64,000 nt of DNA from Heloderma charlesbogerti. Its lineage: Eukaryota; Chordata; Lepidosauria; Squamata; Helodermatidae. The stretch is taken from positions 806,001 through 870,000 of the forward strand of contig JANEZZ010001953.1 in assembly GCA_026122225.1 (NCBI GenBank), written 5' to 3'. The position numbers and the translations under genes were made by a program. The notes beneath the pieces are model-generated. The model searched no databases. It saw nothing but the letters and a program-made list of their open reading frames with translations, and was not told the DNA's origin. Numbering within the stretch: position 1 is the stretch's first letter; each line of letters starts with the position of its first letter. Below are positions 46,142-56,951 of this stretch, piece after piece.

Positions 46142-47624
46142 TCTGAGATCAACATGGCTTAAATGTGCAACAAGTGCAAATTGATTACACTGTTGGAAAA
46201 AAAGGTAAGAGGACTGGAGTGGTGAGTGTCGACCCTCCAGGGAATAAGAGAAGACAAAGAGTTCTTAGAATGATGGAACTACAGCAGCAAAGTGAAGTAC
46301 AGAACCTAGAAGAGCAACAGCAAGCTGAGGCAGAAGAGGAAAATGCTGAGGTGAAGGAAAATGAAGTAGAGGATACTCCTTGGAAAAGGGTGACAAGAGC
46401 AGAAAAACTAGAAGCCACTCTGCACAGTGGAAGCAGTGGAACTATGGAACTGTTTTCAGGTACTAGAGGATGAGACTGGAGGACAGCATGCACAGGAAGA
46501 ATTACAGGGGGTCCCGCATGAGAGCGAGCAAGAGGCTGAAGGTCAGTCAAGCAGAGGCAATGAAACCAAGGCCTACAACAACATGAAGAGTAGTAGTAGT
46601 GGGAGGCTCCTTGCTGCGTGGCATTGAAACCCAAGTATGTTGCGAAGACCCATGGACTAGCCAAGCATGCTTTCTCCCAGGAGGACGGATTAGAGACATG
46701 ATTGAAGGGTTGTCTATACTCATAAAGCCCACGGACAGGTATCCCTTCTCATCCATGTGGGAAGAAATGATACTGCCAAGCGGAGCTAGGAAGAAATCAC
46801 ATCAGACTTTGAAGCTTTGGGAAGGAAACTCAAGAACTTTAGGGCCCAGATAGTTTTCTCATCCATCTTTCCAGTAGTTAGAAGAGGGATAGAAAGGGAA
46901 AGAAAAATACTCTGGGTGAATGACTGGCTACAAAGGTGGTGCTGATGTGAGAAATTTGGATTCTGGGACCATGGGCTATACATCCTGGAAGATGGACTGT
47001 TGGCAAGGGATGGGTTGCACCTCACAAGGGCTGGGAAGAATGTGTTTGGCCAAAGCGTGAAGAACTTCATCAGGGGGGGCTTTAAACTGAATCCTACAGG
47101 GGAGGGAGATGTAAAGTTGGGGGTAACACTGGACGAAAGCTCATGCACCACATGGACACAACAACCGCTCTAATAGCACCCAATACTGGTCTTCAAAAAC
47201 ATATAGGAAGAAAGCCAGCCTATAAAGCACATGGTCTTTGATGTCTATATACTAATGCCCAGAGTATGGGAAACAAACAGAATCAACTTGAACTCTTAAT
47301 ACCAGAAGAAAATTATGTCTTGATAGGTGTAACTGAGACTTGGTGAGATGACTCCCATGACTGGAATACAGCAATTGAAGGATATAACTTGTTCAGAAAG
47401 AACAGAAGGAACAGAAAAGGAGGTGGAGTTGCACTATATGTTAAAAATACATATCTTTGCACAGAAATACAGGAGGATGAGCTTGGTAGCCCCATCGAGA
47501 GCATCTGGGTTAAAATAAATGGAACAAAGAATAAAAGGAACCTGGTGGTCAGAGTCTACTACCAGCCACCCAATCAAGGAGAAGATGAGGATGAAACTTT
47601 TGAAAAGCAAATAGCCAGTGTTTC
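46142..47624 (+). mobile_element. CR1 LINE: ORF1 esterase-like domain and endonuclease remnant
   Basis: Broken frames show an SGNH/esterase-type ORF1 domain: GGSLLRG, HVGRND and DGLHLTRAGKN are the usual blocks I, III and V. From about 47,240 a frame with VTETWW, NRKGGGVALYV and VYYQPPN is the apurinic endonuclease part of ORF2. Stops and shifts in ORF1 make it non-functional. It ends at 47,624, where an LTR element is inserted. Confidence 0.85.
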
Positions 47625-48177
47625 TGTCAGGGTGGAAACTGAGCCTATAGAGCCCCAGAGCAGTTCTGATTCTGAGGAAGAACAGCAATCCGTGGGAGAG
47701 GAGCTCGCTCATCTCTCACAAGCACAGCAGCTGGCAGAGATTCCTCCTTCCAGCATTCCTGGGATAGATAGTGACCCTGGCAGTGACAGAGTGCTGGAGG
47801 GGGGCTTGCTGGACGCTCAGCGCAGACGTAGGGAGCGATGACAGATGGAGGGCGCCGAAAGGAGGTGTTGCGCTTGTTTGGCGCTCAAACAACAGTTGTG
47901 TCCCAAGGACCCAAGGGAAAGAGGGAGGATCTCTCTATAGCCGTAAGTTCAGAGTCCTCCTGTGGTTCCCCTTCAAACGGGGACCAACTCCCTTACCTGG
48001 AGCTTAGGGTACTCTGCTATCTTTCCCCAGTGCTGTTCTTTGCTTAGTCACTAGCGATTAGTATCTGAAAGAGTCATAAAGTAGTAAAGGAAAAGTCCCA
48101 GAAAGAATTCCTCGTCGTCTGTGTCCTGAGTTGGCTATTGGTGGGGACTGCAAGAGGCAGCTAGGGCGCTCCTGACA
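47625..48177 (+). repeat. 5' LTR of the Ty3/Gypsy element
   Basis: A 553-bp direct repeat of 56952-57507 begins TGTCAGGGTGG and ends GCGCTCCTGACA. The ends are short inverted repeats TGTCAG...CTGACA. It contains a TAATAAAG-like signal at about 48,080 in both LTRs. It is flanked outside by GTTTC, paired with GCTTC after the other LTR. Confidence 0.93.
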
Positions 48178-48255
48178 GCTTGGTCCCTGTTCCTCTTTTT
48201 TTTCTCTCTCTGCTCCTACTGCCTCTGGAGGCTGCCATGGACTCAGCGGTGCAAG

Positions 48256-49901
48256 TAGGGATGTATGAATCCCTTACCTGGCTCCGCACAGGGGCATCTG
48301 TGGTGGGAGGGAGGCGCTCCATCCCTCCCCCCAGAATCCTCAATGGGGGGGGAGGCTCTCCGTCCCTCCCCCCAGAATCCTGCCCGGCTGCCTGCAGCCG
48401 GACATCCGGCTGGTGGGCAGCCCTGCAGGGACACAAATGGCAGCTGTCGTAGCCGCCGCCATTTGCATCCCTGTATTGAACTGTGATAGGCTACGTAAAT
48501 ATTTACGTAGCCTATCATGGCAGTAGGGATGTCAGAGAATTTCTCCAAGAATCTCAGGGGGGCCGAATGCCAGCGCATTCGGCCCCCCGAAATTGGTGAA
48601 GAAACGGTCTGCCCCCCCGCCCCCCCGGGACGGGACTTACCTTGTTCGAATATCCCTGGCGGCGGCGGCTCCGGCGGTGGGGCGGCGGCGGCAGCCGGTC
48701 TTCCAACTGGCTGCCGCTGCCGCCATTTCCAAGTAAAACAAACAAACAAACAAACAAACATGATAGGCTACATAAAGATTTGCGTAGCCTATTACGGCTA
48801 GATTTTAAAAAAACACCGTGATAGGCTACGTAAATCTTTATGTAGCCTATCACGGCTGACTTTGAAAAAAAAAAAAGTGCGTACGCAAATGGCGGCGCCC
48901 ATGGGTGCCGCCATTTGCGTTCCTTATTTTGGCATTTGTAGTCTACGTAAACATTTACGTAGCCTATCACGGCTGACTTCAGGGATGCAAACGGCGGCGT
49001 TCCCCTTATTATGTAGTCTGCGTTCCCCTTATTTTCGTCGTAGTCTACGTAAATGTTTACGTAGACTACACGTGCCAAAATAAGGAACGCAAATGGCAGC
49101 GCCCGTGGGCGCCGCCATTTGTGTACGCACTTTTTTATTTTTTTTAAGTCAGCCATGATAGGCTACATAAACATTTACATAGCCTATCACGGCTGACTGC
49201 AGGGACGCAAACGGCGGCGGCTACGTCCACCGCCATTTGCATCCCTGCAGGAGAGGAGGTTTCACAGCCGGAGGGGTGGGGCGCCTCCCCCCTGGCCAGA
49301 ATTTCGGGGGGGAGGGACGGGGCGCCTCCCCCCCCAGCCAGAATTTCAGCAGGGAGGGATGGGGCACCTCCCCCCCGCCCAGAATTTCGAGGGGAGGGAC
49401 GGAGCGCCTTTCCCCCACCGTGAAGCAAGCTTCGGGATCAGGTAAGGGACTTTCGTCCATCCCTACACAGCAGGGGGAAAAACCCCAGCGTACACAAATG
49501 GCAGTAGCCGCCGCCATTTGCGTACGCTGGGCTCCCCCCCCTGCCGTGATAGACTACGTAAATACTTACATAGCCTATCACAGCCTCCGCAGGGACGCAA
49601 ATGGCATCCCTGCGTTAGCCGTGATAGGCTACGTAAGTATTTACGTAGCCTATCATGGCTTGAAGAGGAGGAAGCGAATGGAGGCCATAGGACGGCCGCC
49701 ATTCGCAAAGCAGCATGGACGGGAGCAGGTAAGTGCTCCGTTTCGTGTGCCTTTTGTGGGTTGGGGGCAGCAAAGACTTCGTCCTGCATGCCTTTCGTGA
49801 GGTGGGGGGCGGGGGCTTCGTTCCACGATGGATTTCGGGGGGCCGAATGCACTGGCATTCGGCCTCACCGAGATCCGTCGCGGAATTCTCTGACATCCCT
49901 A
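48256..49901 (+). mobile_element. Palindromic hAT-like element, copy 9 (outer, 1,646 bp with insert)
   Basis: It starts TAGGGATGTATGAATCCCTT and ends CTCTGACATCCCTA, with a perfect duplication GGTGCAAG at 48,248 and 49,902. Its own sequence is 48,256-48,523 plus 49,474-49,901 (about 700 bp). A second family member is inserted between. It is most like copy 4 (GCTACGTAAGTATTTACG arms and the B-type end near 49,830-49,890). Confidence 0.93.
48524..49465 (-). mobile_element. Palindromic hAT-like element, copy 10a (inner, 942 bp)
   Basis: TAGGGATGTCAGAGAATTTC ... TTTCGTCCATCCCTA is inserted into copy 9, with flanks CATGGCAG/CACAGCAG (two transitions). The centre is irregular: the region about 48,930-49,060 has a TAGTCTACG arm on one side and a GATAGG-type arm on the other, as if a template switch had swapped modules. 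Confidence 0.9.
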
Positions 49902-49976
49902 GGTGCAAGCTCTCGTGCAAGTGGCTCAACTGACGACTGCCATACAGATTCTGCAAGCTGCGGTTCAACCCCCACC

Positions 49977-50866
49977 TAGGGATGTCAGAGAATTTCACCA
50001 CGAATCTCAGGGAGGCCGAATGCCAGCGCATTCGGCCCCCCTGAAATCAGTGGCGGTACGGTCTGTCCCCCCCGCCCCCCCTGGGACGGGACTTACCTTG
50101 GGCAGATCTTCCTGGCAGTGGAGGCTCCGGTGGCGGTGCGGCGGCGGCGGCTGCGGCGGCCGGTCTTCCGACCGGCTGCCACCGCCGCCATTTCCAGTAA
50201 AAAAAAAAAAAGTGATAGGCTATGTAAAGATTTACGTAGCCTATCACGGCTAGATTTTTAAAAAACATCGTGATAGGCTACGTAAATGTTTACGTAGCTT
50301 ATCACGGCTGATTTAAAAGAAAAAAAAACATGTGCATACGCAAATGGCGGCGCCCATGGGCGCCGCCATTTGCGCTCCTTATTTTGGCATGTCTTAGTCT
50401 ACATAAACATTTACATAGACTAAGACGGCAAAAATAAGGGGAACGCAAATAGCGTTGACGCTACGCTATTTGCGTTCCCCTTATTTTCGCCGTCTTAGTC
50501 TACGTAAACGTTTACATAGACTAAGACGTGCCAAAATAAGGAATGCAAATGGCGGCGCCCATGGGCGCCGCCATTTGCGTACGCGCATTTTTTTTCTTTT
50601 AAATCAGCTGTGATAGGCTACGTAAACATTTACGTAGCCTATCACGGCTGACTTCAGGGACGCAAACGGCAGCGGCTACAGCCGCCGCCATTTGCATCCC
50701 TGCTAGCCAGCGGCCGGATGTCCAGCCGCTGGCGGAGCTGCCCGGCGGCTCTGCAGAATCCCTGCGGAGCGGAGCCAGCCGGCCAGAATTTCGGGGGGAG
50801 GGACGGAGCGCCCCCCCCACCTCGAATCAATTTTGCTAAAAGGTAAGTGACTTTCGTACATCCCTA
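49977..50866 (-). mobile_element. Palindromic hAT-like element, copy 11 (890 bp), in gag
   Basis: The ends are TAGGGATGTCAGAGAATTTC and CTTTCGTACATCCCTA, with a perfect duplication CCCCCACC. It is the clearest palindrome of palindromes: about 50,268-50,650 reads nearly the same on both strands around a centre near 50,459, and each arm contains three or four smaller hairpins. Confidence 0.96.
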
Positions 50867-51839
50867 CCCCCACCACCTCCGATTCCCCGCCGCCACAAGT
50901 GCCTGGTGGCTCTGCCAAATAAGTTTTCTGGTGAGAAAGGATTTTTTCAGATTTTCTGGGTCCAATCAGAGCTGTACATGCGCCTACAACCTGAAGATTT
51001 CCTGACAGAACACGTTTGTGTGGGCTTCATCATTAACCTACTTTCAGGCGTGGCAGCTAGATGGGCTTCGGGTCTTCTTCCCGCTAATGACCCCGTGCTT
51101 GGGAACTATCAAGGTTTCATGACAGCGATGGCCAGTTTTTTCGGTGACCCCCTGCGCACGCAGACAGCTTCTTGGGAGATTCGCCACCTCAGGCAGGGCA
51201 AGGACTCAGTTTCCAGCTACATGACAACTTTTCACTTGCTGATGCAAGATTAGGATTTACAGTGGAATGATGCCGCACTGGTGGCTCAGTTTTTGGACGG
51301 TTTGAACGATGAGATCTTGGATAAGTTGGCATACACACCTAGCCCGCCTACTTTGGAGGACCTCATCCAGACCTGCTTCCAGATAGATAGTCGGCTGGAG
51401 GGGCGCCGGCATACCCGGCGGGGTGCCGGGGGCCAAGATTTCCCTCCTCCCATTCCCCCATGTTTCCTGCCCCCTCCCCCACCCCCCACCCCTGCAGTGG
51501 GGGCGGAGGAGACCTTGATGCAGCTGGGAGCTACCCGAGCCCCGCTGCCGCTGGAGCAACTGGAGTGGCGGTGCGTGGAGCACCGATGCTTTCGGTGTGG
51601 AACGCTGGGACATTTCGCCAGAACCTGCCGCGCCAGACCCGCAGCCCCACTGCCTCCCCCTCCTCTCCTTCCTCCTCCTCCTCCTCCTCGTCCCCAGGCC
51701 TCACTGGGCTGCCCCCCAAGCCTGTTGAGGGTCTCCAGTGTGGGAGTCGGTTCCCCACCAGGTGGGTGCCTTCCACAACTCCCACCACCCTCCCATCTGC
51801 TATTGCATGTTCACCTCCGCTCCTCCCAGTGGGGTCGGG

Positions 51840-51869
51840 TGGATGCCCCAGCTTTAGTGGACTCTGGGG
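51840..51869 (+). pseudogene. Gypsy protease, N-terminal piece
   Basis: The frame shows PALVDSG, the aspartic-protease catalytic motif, where copy 12 is inserted right after the codons for DSG. The rest lies at 52,856-52,899 and from 53,703. The insertion therefore cuts the active-site loop. Confidence 0.8.
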
Positions 51870-52847
51870 TAGGGATGGCGGAGAATTTCTCCCCGAAATT
51901 TCGGGGGGCCGAGCGCCAACATGTTCGGCCACCCGAACACGTTTCAGGGAGAAATCCTCCACCCCCCCGCCCTCCCGGGACAGGACTTACCTTCCCTGAA
52001 TGTCCCTCCCAGCGGCGGGTCCGGCTGGCGGTTCGTCGGGTGTTCGAACGGGGCGGAAGCAGCAGCCGGTCTTTCGACCGGCTGCCGCCGCCGCCATTGC
52101 AATAAAAGGAAAAAAAAACAACACGTCCCCTGATAGGCTACGTGACGATTCACGTAGCCTATCATGGCTAGATTTGCAAAGTCAGCCATGATAGGCTACG
52201 TGAATCATCACGTAGCCTATCATGGCTAGATTTGCAAAGTCAGCCATGATAGGCTACGTGAATCATCACGTAGCCTATCACGGGTGACTTAAAAAAAAAA
52301 ACACAAGTGTGTACGGATAATGGCAGCCCCCATAGGGAGCCGCCATTCCCATTCCTTATTTGGTCGCTGTAGTCTACGTAAATGTTTACGTAGACTACGG
52401 CGAAAATAAGGGCAATGCTATTTGCGTTGCCCTTATTTTCGCCGTAGTCTACGTAAACATTTACGTAGACTACAGCAACTAAATAAGGAACGCGAATGGC
52501 GGCTCCCTATGGGGGCCGCCATTCGCGTACGCGCTTTTTTTTTTTTTTTTAAGTCACCCGTGATAGGCTACGTGATGATTGACGTAGCCTATCACGGCTG
52601 ACTTTGCAGATCTAACCGTGATAGGCTACGTGAATCGTCACGTAGCCTATCAGGGGGCGTTTTGTTTTTGTTTTTTTTACTTTCGCGTTCGCGGCCGGGC
52701 GAGGCGCCTCCCCCCCGGCCTGAATTTCAGCCGGGCGAGGCGGGAAGCCTCCCCCCCCGGCCTGAACTTCGCGGGGGGAGCAGCGAAGCGCTCCCCCCCA
52801 CCGCGAACAAGCTGCGAGAAAAGGTAAGTGACTTTCGTCCACCCCTA
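51870..52847 (-). mobile_element. Palindromic hAT-like element, copy 12 (978 bp), in protease
   Basis: The ends are TAGGGATGGCGGAGAATTTC and GACTTTCGTCCACCCCTA, with a perfect duplication CTCTGGGG. Its left side has a tandem duplication: the GCCATGATAGGCTACGTGAA hairpin with its spacer occurs twice (about 52,185-52,285). Confidence 0.96.
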
Positions 52848-52907
52848 CTCTGGGGCTACAACCAGGTTCATGGATGAAATGTTCACTCACTTCCACAAGA
52901 TTCCTAC

Positions 52908-53694
52908 TAGGGATGGCGGAGAATTTCTCCACAAATCTTGGGGAGGCCGAATGCCAACGCATTCGGCCCCCCGAAATTGGTGGTGAAATTCTCCACCCCC
53001 CCCGCCACCCCCCCGGGATGGGACTTACCTCCCTTGAATGTCCCTCTCGGCGGCGGGTCCCAGCGGCAGTTCGGTGGGGGCGGGGGCAGTGGCCGGTCTT
53101 CCAACCAGCCGCTGCCGCCACCATTACAAAGTAAAGTTAAAAAAACACACACACATGTGATAGGCTACGTAACGATTCACGTAGCCTATCACGGCTAGTT
53201 TTCCAAAGCTAGATCTATCACGGCTAGATTTCCAATAGCGTTGCCCTTATTTTTGCCGTAGTCTACGTAAATCTTTACGTAGACTACCCGGGCCCAAATA
53301 AGGAACGCAAATGGCGGCGCCCATGGGTGCCATTTGCGTACGCGCTTTTCTTTTCTTTTTCAAAGTCACCCGTGATAGGCTACGTAACAATTTAAGTAGC
53401 CTATCACGGCTGACTTTGGAAATCTAGCTGTGATAGGCTACGTAAATCGTTACGTAGCCTATCACGTGTGTTTTGTGTGTTTTTTTAAACTTTACTTTTG
53501 TATTTCGCGGCCGGGGAGACGGGGCGCTTCTCCCCGGCCTGAATTTCGGCCAGGCGAGGCAGGGCGCCTCCCCCCCGGCCTGAATTTCAGCCAGGCAAGG
53601 CGGGGGGCCTGAACTTCGGGGGGAGAACCGAAGCGCCTCCCCACCACCACGAAGCAAGCTGCGGGACCAGGTAAGGGACTTTTGTCCATCCCTA
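52908..53694 (-). mobile_element. Palindromic hAT-like element, copy 13 (787 bp), in protease
   Basis: The ends are TAGGGATGGCGGAGAATTTC and CTTTTGTCCATCCCTA, with a perfect duplication ATTCCTAC. It lies only 52 bp past copy 12's duplication. Part of one arm is missing around 53,215-53,240. Confidence 0.95.
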
Positions 53695-53702
53695 ATTCCT
53701 AC

Positions 53703-55137
53703 CCTGCCTCTTCCTGCCCCCTTGGCAGTGGAGACCATCGATGGGCATCCTCTTTCTTCGGGCATGGTGACCCGGATTACAGTTCCACTCACTCTGCGCG
53801 CCCAGTCCCACGTTGAGCAGATTCAGTTTCACTTGGCCAAGGTTCCCCAATACCCAATCGTGCTGGGTGTTTCCTGGCTCTCTAAGCATAATCCTCAAAT
53901 TTCTTGGGGGCTTCAGCAAGTGGAGTTTGCATCTCCCTACTGCCTGGAGCATTGCCTCCCAACCAAGGTGCCAGTCCCAACCCAGGCCTTAACCCTTTCC
54001 TCCCCCTCCTTGTCTGCTTCTGGCAGTTCTTCAGCTACCGTGATCCTCCCAGAGAAGTATGCGGCTTTTCGGGATGTTTTCGACAAGGAGGCTGACCAGC
54101 TCCCCCCTCACCGCCCTTTTGACTGTGCCATTAACCTCATTCCTGGGGCTACCATCCCCGCCGACCGGCTGTATTCGATGTCAGAGCCGGAACTTCGAGC
54201 TCTGCAGGAGTTTTTGGACACAAACCTCAGACGTGGCTTCATTCGCCCCTCCTCCTCCCCCGCCTGTGCCCCTACCATGTTTGTGCGCAAAAAATTGGGA
54301 GAACTCCATCTGGTGCATGACTTTAGAGCATTGAATTCGGTCTCGATCCCTGACAAGTACCCCCTCCCCCTCATACCAGAGATGCTGGAGTGCCTGGGGC
54401 GAGCCAAGATTTTCACAAAGTTGGACCTGCATGGCACCTACAATCTGATTTGCATCCGGGAGGGGGATGAGTGGAAGACCTGTTTCAGCACCCAGTACAG
54501 AGCGTATGAATACCTAGTGATGCCGTTTGGGCTCGCCTGCGCCCCCCCCACGTTTTCGCGTTTTATGAATGCCATCTTCCGGGACTATTTGGACACTTCC
54601 CTCATTGTGTATCTTGATGATTTACTTATATTTTCTGAGGACCCCCATGCCCATCAGCACCATGTCTCTGCCGTCCTCCAGCGCCTCCACGAGCACCACC
54701 TTTATGCCAAGCTGGAGAAATGTGCATTTCACCTAACCTCTTTGGACTATCTTGGCTACATTATCTCAGCTGATGGTATCAGGATGGATCCTGCAAAGGT
54801 CCAGGTTGTCCTCTCCTGGCAGGCTCCATCCACCAAGAAGGACTTGCAACGTTTTCTGGGGTTTGCTAATTTTTACAGAAAGCTCCTGCACAGCTTTGCT
54901 TGGCTGACATCTCCTCTCACCGACCTCCTTAAGGGCAGGAAATCTCCTTTTCATTGGACAGCATCTGCCCAACAGGCTTTCGAGGAACTTAAGAAGCTTT
55001 TTAGTTCTGAGTCGATCCTGTTACATCCCGACCTGAGGAAGCCTTTTGTAGTGCAAACTGATGCCTCTGACTTTGCAGTGGGGGCGGTGCTTTTTCAGCC
55101 AGATTGGGCGGGCGGTGGGTTGCAACCCTGCGCCTAA
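53703..55137 (+). pseudogene. Gypsy pol: protease end, RT and start of RNase H
   Basis: One open frame (from about 53,722) covers the protease C-terminal part (VLGVSWL) and RT. RT blocks include LHLVHDFRALN, TKLDLHGTYN, LVMPFGLACAP and the catalytic YLDDLLIFS at about 54,608-54,634; the RNase H start is QTDASDFAVGAVLF. The RT catalytic aspartates are intact. TAA at 55135 ends the frame within RNase H. Stop codons and frameshifts downstream mean no complete polyprotein. Confidence 0.9.
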
Positions 55138-55640
55138 TGCTCCAGGAAGCTGAAAGTGTCTGAGAGGAATTATACCATCTGGGAGAAGGAACTGTTGGCC
55201 ATCAAGTCCACTTTGGAGACCTAGAGTCATCTTCTGGAGGGGGCACAGCACCCAGTTGAAGTTAGAACTGACCATCGCAACCTCGAACATCTTCAGACAG
55301 CCCGTGCCTTAAACCAGTGGCAGATTAGGTGGTCGCTTTTTTTCCCCTGGTTCCACCTTAAGATTTGCCATGTGAAGGCCTCCGACAACCTACAAGCAGA
55401 TGCTCTTTCTCGTAACCTCCAGCCAGGGGGTGAGGGAAATTCCCCCCCTCTATGATTCTTCCCCCCCAGAGCCTGGCGGCAGCTGCGGTACCTTGCTCTT
55501 GGGAGGAGCTTATTCACTCTGAACAGGCTCAGGATGCTTTTGTCCGCACAAAGGTGGAGGAATTGGGGCTAGCCTCTGCCCCCCCACTCTACCCCCTTCT
55601 CTTTACGAGGTGGCCTGCTTTACCATTCCAGCCGGGTCTG
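55138..55640 (+). pseudogene. Gypsy RNase H and linker, broken
   Basis: The frame of the preceding RT goes on after the TAA with SRKLKVSERNY, then TAG at 55222-55224, then TDHRNLEHL and SDNLQADALSR, the C-terminal RNase H motifs. A frameshift near 55,445 in a run of C moves the linker to another frame. These are ordinary decay lesions. Confidence 0.85.
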
Positions 55641-56380
55641 TGTGCCTTCTAGATGCCTCCGTGAGAAGGTCCTCCATCAGTGCCATGACTCCCCCACTGC
55701 TGGGCATTTTGGCATCGCCAAGACCCTGCCAAGTGATGCGGGATTTTTGGTGGCCTTATGTGTGTCGGGATGTCAAGACCTATGTCGCCTCCTGCCTAAC
55801 CTGCCAGCGGGCGAAGGCCCCCTCAGGCAAGCCCACAGGCTTGCTTCACCCCCTGCCTACCCCCTCAGGGAAACTGCTCTCCCTTGACTTCATCACTGAC
55901 TTGCCTCGCTCACACAGTAAGACCACTATTCTGGTGGTGGTCGATTTGTTTTCTAAGATGGCCCATTTCATCCCCTGCTCTGGGTTGCCCACAGCCAGGG
56001 AGACAGCAGAGCTTTTTTTGGCACACGTTTTCCAGCTCCACGGATGGCCCGAGGGTCTCATTTCGGATAGGGGGGCCGAATTCACTGCCCATTTCTGGAG
56101 GGAGCTGCTTGGGCTTCTCCGTCTTTCCTCTGCCCACCATCCACAGACGGACGGTCAGACCGAGCGCACCAATGTGACTCTGGAGCAATATTTGTGCTGT
56201 TATGTCAATTATCAGCAAGATGACTGGTTTTCCTTCCTGCCTCTCGCAGAATTTGTTTATAACAATGCCTACCATGCTTCCACCCACCAAACTCCATTTT
56301 TTGCCAATTTTGGTTACCATCCCAAGGCTTTCCCGTCCACCCTAGCTCCCTCTTCGGTGCAGTGGCCCATGAGTTTTTAG
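55610..56380 (+). pseudogene. Gypsy integrase, frameshifted
   Basis: The zinc-binding HHCC domain is split: its two histidines (HQCHDSPTAGHFG) are in the frame beginning near 55,642, and CLTCQ is in the next frame, so a shift lies near 55,730. The catalytic core shows DFITDLP, ISDRGAEF and HHPQTDGQTER, giving all three acidic residues of the D,D-35-E triad. The frame ends at TAG 56378, after a shift near 56,350. Confidence 0.9.
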
Positions 56381-56895
56381 AGGAGTTGCGAGCAGTACAC
56401 CACCTCTTACGGGAGTCCCTCGAGCAAGCCAAGACAGCCTACAAGGCCTCTGTGGACCGGCGGTGCCAGCCGGGTCCATCTCTGCAACTGGGGGACTGGG
56501 TTTGGTTGTCCACCCAATACCTCCCCTCTCACTCGCCTGCAAAGAAGCTCGCACCTCGCCACACGGGGCCTTTCCAGATTACAGCCCAGATTAACCCTGT
56601 TGCTTTTCGCCTGGCTCTCCCCCTCTCCATGAAGATCCATCCTGTTTTTCATCGGTCCTTGCTGTCCCCCCTGGTTTCTGGCGACCCTCATCGCTCGGCC
56701 AGCTCCCCCCAGCCGTCAGTACTGGTGGAGGGGGAGGAGAAATTTGAGGTCGCGGAGATTCTGGACTCCCGCCTTTCTTGTGGCCGCCTGCAATATCTGG
56801 TGGACTGGAAGGGGTACAGGCCACATGAGCGATCCTGGGAACCTGTGGAAAATGTGCATGCTCCGTTGCTGCTGAGGCGCTTCCACCAGCTGTAA
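56362..56895 (+). pseudogene. Gypsy integrase C-terminus with chromodomain
   Basis: It continues the integrase in another frame: GDWVWLST and GPFQI (GPY/F-type domain), then a chromodomain at about 56,747-56,890 (FEVAEILDSR, YLVDWKGY, RSWEPVENV). In chromoviruses this domain steers integration by binding histone marks. The three aromatic cage positions are partly kept (F, W, Y-like). Stop TAA is at 56893. Confidence 0.9.
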
Positions 56896-56951
56896 CCCCA
56901 CAAACCCAGGACCCCAGGGAAGGAGCACGAGCCTCATGGGAGCGGGGATGA

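Larger units (their letters stand above)
48237..51650 (+). pseudogene. Gypsy gag, split by two hAT-like insertions and a stop
   Basis: The ATG at 48237 opens MDSAVQ, then copy 9 interrupts at 48,256. A short piece lies at 49,910-49,976, copy 10 interrupts, and gag continues from 50,875. The capsid-like segment shows FSGEKG and RQGKDSVSSY. An in-frame TAG at 51251-51253 breaks it, after which the same frame resumes. A zinc knuckle CFRCGTLGHFARTC (C-x2-C-x4-H-x4-C) is at about 51,588-51,629, followed by a proline-rich linker. Confidence 0.88.

Noticed and set aside
46165..46473. A host gene encoding a glutamine/glutamate-rich protein
   Set aside because: It lies between the CR1 ORF1 start and the CR1 esterase domain and belongs to the LINE.
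51281..52105. A single 274-codon gene
   Set aside because: It fuses Gypsy gag sequence to the translation of an inserted palindromic element; the junction is the target duplication at 51,862.
52908..53694. Insertion of a virus-like element with env
   Set aside because: No envelope-like frame was found anywhere between the LTRs; the intervening DNA is palindromic hAT-like sequence.
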